32,119 nucleotides of DNA, from NCBI GenBank assembly GCA_964483325.1, contig CAZAAW010000027.1, positions 1 through 32,119 of the forward strand. Direction: 5' to 3'. Source of the DNA: CAZAAW01 sp964483325. Its GTDB lineage: Bacteria; Pseudomonadota; Alphaproteobacteria; Rhizobiales; Kaistiaceae. The notes beneath the pieces are model-generated. The model did no database searches. It saw only the letters and a program-made list of their open reading frames with translations, and was not told where the DNA came from. Positions 27,160-32,119 of the stretch are shown piece by piece (position 1 is the first letter of the stretch; each line of letters opens with the position of its first letter). Position numbers and translations under genes: made by a program.

Positions 27160-28965
27160 ATGCGTTTGCTCATGACCGCCGGCGCGCCGACTTTAGCGGC
27201 TGCCCTGCTCGGTTGCTGCCTCTCGATGCCCGCCAATGCGGCGGACGTCACCGACCAGCGCCTGCTCAACGCTGACAGCGAGCCGCAGAACTGGCTGCTG
27301 CCGTTCCAGAATTACTCCTCGCAGCGCTTCTCGCGGCTCGACGAGATCAACCGCGACAACATCGCCAATCTCAAGGCCGCCTTCACCGTGCCGCTCTCCA
27401 CCGGCCTCAACGGCCGGGCGGCGACCGAGCTGGAAAACCACGCCATCGTCGATGACGGCATGCTCTATGTCGATGACGGCGGCGGCGTGATCTACAAGAT
27501 CGACGTCACCAGCGGCGACCGCGGCGTCATCGCCTGGATCGCCGATGCGGCCGTCGCCAAGGATATCGGCGCGCGCTCGCGCGGCGTCGCCGCCTATGGC
27601 AACGCCATCATCCACAACCTCCGCGACGGCCGCGTGGTCGCCGTCGACCGTGACACCGGCGAGTTCATCTGGGATCAGCAGGTGGCACGCCTCGACGATC
27701 ATCCGAAGGGCTCCGGCCTCTCCACCGCCACGGAGACTTTCACCGCTTCGCCGCTGCCGGCCGACGGCAAGATCCTCGTCGGCCAGTCGAATGGTGACGC
27801 CGGCAATCGTGGCTGGCTGGCGGCGCTCGATCCCGCCACTGGCGACGAGATCTGGCGGACCTACACCATCCCGGCGCCGGGCGAGCCCGGTTCGGAGACC
27901 TGGAAGGACGACCACAACGCCTGGAAGACCGGCGGCGGCTCGCTGTGGACCACCGGCTCCTACGATGCCGAGCAGCGCGTCACCATCTGGGGCACCGCCA
28001 ACCCGGTGCCGATGTTCGACCCCGAATACCGTCCGGGCGACAACCTCTTCACCAACTCGGCGATCGCCTTCGGCATCGATGACGGCGCCATGAAGTGGTA
28101 CTTCCAGTACACGCCGAACGACTCGTGGGACTATGACGAGAACGGCGCCCATCTGCTCTACGACGTCGAGATCGACGGCCAGACGCGCAAGGTCGTCGGG
28201 CACTATGCCCGCAACGGCTTCTTCTACCAGCTCGACCGCACCAACGGGCAGTTCATCAATGCCACGTCCTACATCACCAAGGTGACCTGGACCGCCGGCA
28301 TCGACCCGAAGACCGGCAAGCCGGTGGAATACGATCCCAATCTCGACCTGCAGACCTACATTCCGGCGACGCGCTTCCTGCGCGGCGAGTCGGAGGCCGA
28401 CAACCAGCCGGCCTGCCCGCACATGGTGGGCGGCGTCCGCTGGCAGCCGCAGGCCTACAACCCGGACAAGCACCTGGTCTACCAGGGCGCCACGGACGGC
28501 TGCTTCCTGCTGCCGGTCATCGAGGTCGAGGCGCTCGGTCCGGAAGGCGGCATCAATGGCGATGCCCCCGGCGCCCGCATCGGCGCGCAGTGGGCGCAGA
28601 TGCAGACCAGCGACTTCCACGGCCGCATCACCGCCGTCGACGCCACCACCGGCAAGCTGGTCGCCCATCTCGACCAGCCCTACGAGAACATGTCGGGCAT
28701 CCTGGCGACGGCCGGCGGCCTGATCTTCTCGGCGACGGCCGACGGCAACGTCACCGCCCATAATGACGAGACGCTGGAAGAGGTTTGGCACTTCAACACC
28801 GGCACGCAGATCAAGGCGCCGCCGATCGCCTATTCGGTGAACGGCAAGGAGTACATCGCCATCGTCGCCGGCTCGCCGGCCCCGGGCACCCAGCCCTTCA
28901 TGATGGCGCATCCTGAGCTGGCCAGCATGCAGCCGGCCGCCATGCTCTACGTGTTCTCACTCTAG
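27160..28965 (+). CDS. Periplasmic PQQ-dependent alcohol dehydrogenase, divergent
   Basis: 601 residues with GGAGGA before the ATG and a signal peptide cut after MPANA (27/28). It is an eight-bladed quinoprotein of the methanol/ethanol dehydrogenase family: tryptophan-docking repeats AVDRDTGEFIW, AALDPATGDEIW, GIDDGAMKWYFQYTP and AHNDETLEEVW, and the family C-terminal block LATAGGLIFSATADGN ... IKAPPIAY. The catalytic Asp is D324 in NDSWDYDENG; the DYD pattern adds D326, the extra Asp associated with lanthanide-dependent enzymes. Oddities: the vicinal Cys-Cys over PQQ is missing (GARSRGVA there), the metal-binding Glu is D213 (NGDAGNRGW), and the mature protein has only C419 and C448. Substrate is not predictable. 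Pentapeptide-repeat and cytochrome c genes follow. Confidence 0.93.
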   Translation: MRLLMTAGAPTLAAALLGCCLSMPANAADVTDQRLLNADSEPQNWLLPFQNYSSQRFSRLDEINRDNIANLKAAFTVPLSTGLNGRAATELENHAIVDDGMLYVDDGGGVIYKIDVTSGDRGVIAWIADAAVAKDIGARSRGVAAYGNAIIHNLRDGRVVAVDRDTGEFIWDQQVARLDDHPKGSGLSTATETFTASPLPADGKILVGQSNGDAGNRGWLAALDPATGDEIWRTYTIPAPGEPGSETWKDDHNAWKTGGGSLWTTGSYDAEQRVTIWGTANPVPMFDPEYRPGDNLFTNSAIAFGIDDGAMKWYFQYTPNDSWDYDENGAHLLYDVEIDGQTRKVVGHYARNGFFYQLDRTNGQFINATSYITKVTWTAGIDPKTGKPVEYDPNLDLQTYIPATRFLRGESEADNQPACPHMVGGVRWQPQAYNPDKHLVYQGATDGCFLLPVIEVEALGPEGGINGDAPGARIGAQWAQMQTSDFHGRITAVDATTGKLVAHLDQPYENMSGILATAGGLIFSATADGNVTAHNDETLEEVWHFNTGTQIKAPPIAYSVNGKEYIAIVAGSPAPGTQPFMMAHPELASMQPAAMLYVFSL

Positions 28966-28988
28966 GCTGGACACGTCTTTCCGAAGCA

Positions 28989-29027
28989 GGGACATGCGGG
29001 CTTGCCGGCCCGCATGTCCCGCCCTTT
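28989..29027 (+). terminator. Strong hairpin after the PQQ dehydrogenase gene
   Basis: GGGACATGCGGGC (28989-29001) pairs perfectly with GCCCGCATGTCCC (29008-29020) over a TTGCCG loop; GCCCTTTCT follows. The T-tract is poor, so it may be a partial terminator or mRNA-stabilising stem inside an operon and not a full stop. Confidence 0.6.
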
Positions 29028-29111
29028 CTCCATAAGACGATGCGGTCCGTTTCCCTCTCCCGAGACGCCCGGCCGGCGCTGCCGCGCCGCTCAGGCGCTG
29101 CGCCCTTCGCC

Positions 29112-30701
29112 ATGACTGGAGGCCTGCCCGCCTGGCGGCGCTGGCGCCGTGGCCTCACGCTCGCCCTGGCTCTCGCCGCGCCTGCCCTGGCCGCTCCCTC
29201 CGCCCTGGCGCAGCAGCAGCCCACCGCGCAGGCGCCGGAAGCCAGCGCCTCGCCCGACGCCGTCCTCTACGCCCCGTCGGTCTGGGACCTTCGCCTCGGC
29301 GAGCACGCGCTCGACCTGCCGACGCGTCCGTTCACCGGCTTTGCCTGCGGCACAAATGGCGGGCCGCCGTCGCGGCCGGTCGCCGGCTGGAGCGCCTTCG
29401 CCGACTGCCCCGCCGAGGCCGGCACAGGGCTCCACGAAATCACCTTCGTCTATGACGACGAGCCGGAATATTTCGCCCGCGCCCACCGCCAGGCGGCGCA
29501 GACGGCGATCTATGCCGGCACCACCATCTACGCCGTGCCGATCATTCCCTCGGCGCTGTTCGACGATGACGGCTTCATGGTCGGCCTCAGGATCGTCACC
29601 GATCCGCGCGTCGACCTGGCGACCCGCGACCAGGCCGCCGGGCTCAGCAATTTCCTCATGGCGCGCTTCGGCAGCGACGGCTGGGATTGCACCGACCTGG
29701 CGCGCGGCCCGCGCGAGGGCGAATATCGCGGCCTGTTCATCAAGCGGCGCTGCCAGCGCGACGATCCCGACGCAGCGCCGGCCCGCCAGCGGCTGATCGA
29801 GACGCATTACTTCCGCAAGGCCGGCCAGAGCGCCGTCGATCCGGCCGAGAATGTCGCCACCTCCGGCCAGTTCGAGAGCCTGACGCGCTACGAGGAAACC
29901 CTCGCCGCGCCCATCGCCGACCGGGCGGCCAGGCTTGCCGCCATCGCGGCCCGGCCGGCGCCGGCGCCCGATGCGCTGGCGGCGCGGGCGCTCGACTGCC
30001 CCGGCTGCGACCTTTCCGGCGCCGACCTGAAGCGCGCCCGCCTCGCCGGCGCCAAGCTCGCCGGGGCCAATCTTGCCGGCGCCAACCTGCACGGCGCCGA
30101 TCTCAGCGGCGCCGACCTGACCGGCGCCATTCTCGACCGCGCCAATCTCAACCGCGCCCTCCTGCCGCGCGCCCGCCTTGCCGGCGCCTCGCTGCAGCGC
30201 ACGATGCTCTACGACGCCCGCCTCGATGGCGCCGACTTCAAGGGAGCGGACCTGCGCAATGTCATGGCCGGAGCCAGCCGGGCGACGCGCGCCGATTTCA
30301 CCGACGCCCGCCTGTCGCGCGCCGATTTCACCGCGGCGCGGCTCAACAATGCCGTGCTGGCCGGCGCCGACTTCACCGACTCTGTCCTCGACGACGCTGA
30401 TTTCGGCCGCGCCGATCTCACCGGCGCCTGGTTCACCGGCGCCCGGCTGTGGCGCGCCAATCTCGCCGAGGCGAAAGCGGCCGGCGCCGGCTTCACCAGC
30501 GCCGACCTCCTCGGCGCCAATCTCCGCGGAACCGACCTTGCCGGTGCCGATCTGCGTTCGGCCCGCCTCGTCGGCACCAATGTCGCTTCGGCGCGTCTCG
30601 ACCGCACCCGGTTCGAGGGCGCCGCCCTGCCGGCGGGCTTCCGTCCGCCGCCCGAGCCCGCGGCCCCCGCCGCGGACCCCGCTGCCCCAAAAGGACAATG
30701 A
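29112..30701 (+). CDS. Secreted pentapeptide-repeat protein
   Basis: 529 residues from ATG 29112 (an ATG at 29040 would add 24). ATG 29112 gives a clean signal peptide: MTGGLPAWRRWRRG, hydrophobic LTLALALAAPALAAP, cleavage after SALA before QQQP. Residues to about 300 form an unrecognised domain with C-containing segments (FTGFACGTNG, WSAFADCPAEAG, GWDCTDL, KRRCQRD). The C-terminal 215 or so residues are about 43 tandem A(D/N)LxX pentapeptides starting CPGCDLSGADL, predicted to form a right-handed quadrilateral beta-helix. Its stop overlaps the cytochrome start (ATGA), so they are translated together. It may be a scaffold or partner for the dehydrogenase/cytochrome pair; this is inference. 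Confidence 0.88.
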   Translation: MTGGLPAWRRWRRGLTLALALAAPALAAPSALAQQQPTAQAPEASASPDAVLYAPSVWDLRLGEHALDLPTRPFTGFACGTNGGPPSRPVAGWSAFADCPAEAGTGLHEITFVYDDEPEYFARAHRQAAQTAIYAGTTIYAVPIIPSALFDDDGFMVGLRIVTDPRVDLATRDQAAGLSNFLMARFGSDGWDCTDLARGPREGEYRGLFIKRRCQRDDPDAAPARQRLIETHYFRKAGQSAVDPAENVATSGQFESLTRYEETLAAPIADRAARLAAIAARPAPAPDALAARALDCPGCDLSGADLKRARLAGAKLAGANLAGANLHGADLSGADLTGAILDRANLNRALLPRARLAGASLQRTMLYDARLDGADFKGADLRNVMAGASRATRADFTDARLSRADFTAARLNNAVLAGADFTDSVLDDADFGRADLTGAWFTGARLWRANLAEAKAAGAGFTSADLLGANLRGTDLAGADLRSARLVGTNVASARLDRTRFEGAALPAGFRPPPEPAAPAADPAAPKGQ

Positions 30702-31243
30702 CCATGCCGAGCCTCAGCGCCAACGCCCTTTCGAGCCGCCTGCTGGCGGTCTTTCCCGCCGCCGCCCTGCTGGCGTTCCTCGCCCTGCCGGCTCCCGCCG
30801 GCGCCCAGGAGGACCCGCTGGTCGGCATCGGCGAAGGCATCTGGAAGACACAGTCCAACTGCCGCGACTGCCATGGCGGTCTCGGCAATGGCGAGCCGGA
30901 CGATCCGCGCTCGCCCAAGGGCATGAGCCTGCGCACGACGTCGCTGACCCAGGAGCAGATCGCCGAGGTAATCAAGTGCGGCCGGCCCGGCACGCCGATG
31001 CCCTATTTCGACAAGCGCGCCTATACCGACACGCGCTGCTACGATTCCACCGCCGAGGATCTCGGCGACCAGACGCCGCGGCCGGGCCTGCCGAGCTACA
31101 ACGACCGGCAGATCAAGGCGCTTGCCGCCTTCATCGCGGCGCGCTTCGTCGGCAAGGGGCCGGTGACCAAGGAGGAATGCACCGCCTTCTGGGGCGAGAA
31201 CGCCTCAAGCTGCACCGGCGCCGCCAACGACGGCGGCCACTGA
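30698..31243 (+). CDS. Periplasmic c-type cytochrome, probable partner of the PQQ dehydrogenase
   Basis: 181 residues with AAGGA before the ATG. A signal peptide (AVFPAAALLAFLALPAPAGA) is cut before QEDP. One heme site, C55-R-D-C58-H59, and the likely axial Met M101 in CGRPGTPMPYFD make it a class I monoheme cytochrome. Four further cysteines (C94, C114, C161, C172) could form two disulfides. Cytochromes of this kind accept electrons from PQQ alcohol dehydrogenases (XoxG/MxaG-like role). The start overlaps the pentapeptide gene stop by ATGA. No oxidase gene is in the window. Confidence 0.93.
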   Translation: MTMPSLSANALSSRLLAVFPAAALLAFLALPAPAGAQEDPLVGIGEGIWKTQSNCRDCHGGLGNGEPDDPRSPKGMSLRTTSLTQEQIAEVIKCGRPGTPMPYFDKRAYTDTRCYDSTAEDLGDQTPRPGLPSYNDRQIKALAAFIAARFVGKGPVTKEECTAFWGENASSCTGAANDGGH

Positions 31244-31313
31244 CCACGGAACACGCAGGAAGGCGGCGGACCTGCCGCCTCCGACCCGCTGCGCCACGGC
31301 AACGCCCACGCCC

Positions 31314-31338
31314 GAACCTTTTCGCCGCCTGCTCCGTT
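31314..31338 (+). promoter_or_regulatory. EcfG-like promoter of the DUF892 gene
   Basis: The sequence cGAAC at 31313-31317, 17 bases, then CGTT (31335-31338). It differs from GGAAC-N16/17-CGTT only at the first base, and is 47 bases before the start codon. Confidence 0.5.
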
Positions 31339-31385
31339 GGAGGGGCATCGCCGCCGACGCGGCCACCGGCTGAAGGAGCGAAAAG

Positions 31386-31889
31386 ATGGGTCTTTTCTCC
31401 AAGGACATCAAAACGATGGACGATCTCTTCGTCCATATGCTGCGCGATATCTATTACGCCGAGAACCAGATCATCAAAGCCCTGCCGAAGATGATCGACA
31501 AGGCCAGCGATCCGGGCCTCAAGGCCGGCCTGCAGGCGCATCTTGAAGAAACCAGGGGCCATGTCACGCGCCTCGAGCAGGTGTTCGAGATGCACGGCGC
31601 CGAGGTGAAGAGCATCGACTGCCCGGCCATCGACGGCATCCTCAAGGAAGCCAACGAGCTGGTCGGCGACATCGCCGACAAGAACGTCCTCGACGCGGCA
31701 ATCATCGCCGCGGCACAGGCCGTCGAGCACTACGAGATCACCCGCTACGGCACGCTGATCGCCTGGGCCAAGGAACTCGGCCGCGACGACTGTGCCTCGG
31801 TGCTGGCGAAGACGCTGAAGGAGGAGAAGGCGGCCGACGACAAGCTGTCGGGTCTTGCCGAAAGCGGCATCAACCGCCACGCCGCCTGA
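31386..31889 (+). CDS. DUF892 ferritin-like protein (YciE/YciF family)
   Basis: 167 residues; GGAG is nine bases upstream of ATG. The family begins with DDLFVHMLRDIYYAENQI; the helical bundle has carboxylate/His pairs typical of ferritin-like diiron sites: E47/E53 area (HLEETRGHVTRLEQVFE) and AVEHYEITRYGTL, with E143/E144 (LKEEKAADDKL). YciE/YciF proteins are stress-induced and may bind di-iron; their role is still unclear. A near-consensus EcfG promoter lies upstream. A palindromic repeat begins 22 bases after the stop. Confidence 0.94.
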   Translation: MGLFSKDIKTMDDLFVHMLRDIYYAENQIIKALPKMIDKASDPGLKAGLQAHLEETRGHVTRLEQVFEMHGAEVKSIDCPAIDGILKEANELVGDIADKNVLDAAIIAAAQAVEHYEITRYGTLIAWAKELGRDDCASVLAKTLKEEKAADDKLSGLAESGINRHAA

Positions 31890-31910
31890 CGGCGGCGGCG
31901 TCCAGTCTTC

Positions 31911-31997
31911 GTAGGGTGGGCATGCGCCGGCAGGCGCTTGCCCGCGCTGGTCGCGACGGCCGGACAGCGTGGGCAAGGCTTCGCCATGCCCACCCTA
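31911..31997. repeat. Palindromic intergenic repeat, copy B
   Basis: GTAGGGTGGGCA (31911-31922) and the inverse TGCCCACCCTA (31987-31997) bound an 87-bp element. Its first 35 or so bases match copy A at 684-787, allowing one inserted base. The interior has diverged. Confidence 0.8.
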
Positions 31998-32065
31998 TGC
32001 CTGGCTTTTCTGATCCATCCAGGGCACGCGCCGTCAGGTTCGCAGCTTCATCCCAACCTCACCGG

Positions 32066-32085
32066 GCGTCATGGCCGGACTTGAT
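32066..32085 (+). repeat. Third copy of the GCGTCATG repeat, partial
   Basis: GCGTCATGGCCGGACTTGAT is identical to the reverse complement of the right-hand unit at 13172-13306. After this point the sequence diverges (GTATGGCCCGGGG), so the hairpin is imperfect here. Confidence 0.65.
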
Positions 32086-32119
32086 GTATGGCCCGGGGAC
32101 ATCCCTGACAGGTGTTCGG

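Noticed and set aside
27193..28911. Long minus-strand open frame across the PQQ dehydrogenase gene
   Set aside because: Antisense shadow; composition rich in Val/Gly/Asp/Arg with no recognisable domain and no ribosome site.

Overview
The window is GC-rich bacterial chromosome, almost certainly from an alphaproteobacterium of the Hyphomicrobiales (Rhizobiales) type. Reasons: the block ubiE-ubiB-coaBC-dut beside mutM-echA-rpsT-dnaA, an rpsA tail, an S21 with a long Ala/Gly tail, an enoyl-CoA hydratase between mutM and rpsT, and at least one clean EcfG-type stress promoter (GGAAC-N16-CGTT). No rRNA, tRNA, CRISPR array, transposase or complete phage was seen.

Layout. 1-660: 3' end of rpsA and its terminator. 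684-1545: a palindromic repeat, a small unknown gene and a zinc-ribbon gene, both genes on the minus strand. 1619-3830 (minus): a two-gene thiamine-diphosphate dehydrogenase (E1-beta, E1-alpha) whose alpha subunit carries a twin-arginine export signal. 3831-4387: a non-coding stretch with several palindromes. 4388-6829 (plus): a DUF551-like protein, a DEAD-box RNA helicase and rpsU. 7015-7869: an AraC/GyrI regulator. 7887-17742: a replication block, mostly minus strand, in the order rhodanese, dnaA, dnaN, yghZ, VOC protein, recF, gyrB. A plus-strand dedA gene lies between recF and gyrB, and a tiny plus-strand ORF with an extreme Shine-Dalgarno sequence lies between the VOC gene and recF. 18428-20487 (minus): rpsT, echA, mutM. 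20602-26409 (plus): ubiE, ubiB, a FitAB/VapBC toxin-antitoxin pair, coaBC, dut, cysK, with stop/start overlaps at most junctions. 26472-26873: a lone receiver-domain response regulator behind an EcfG-type promoter. 27160-31243 (plus): a PQQ dehydrogenase, a secreted pentapeptide-repeat protein and a periplasmic c-type cytochrome. 31386-31889: a DUF892/YciE ferritin-like stress protein, then a second copy of the palindromic repeat.

How the genes work together. The central part is core housekeeping: replication initiation and clamp, RecF repair, gyrase, 8-oxoguanine repair, ubiquinone methylation and hydroxylation, CoA and dUTP metabolism, cysteine synthesis. UbiE/UbiB supply ubiquinone. The PQQ dehydrogenase and cytochrome c look like a periplasmic alcohol- or aldehyde-oxidising chain feeding electrons to the respiratory system. 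The response regulator and YciE protein are probably part of the general stress response.

The most unusual items are the Tat-tagged E1-alpha with its divergent E1-beta; the PQQ dehydrogenase that lacks the vicinal disulfide and has an altered metal site, together with its pentapeptide-repeat neighbour; the 25-codon ORF preceded by 16 nt complementary to the 16S rRNA 3' end; and the toxin-antitoxin pair spliced by stop/start overlap into the coaBC transcription unit.
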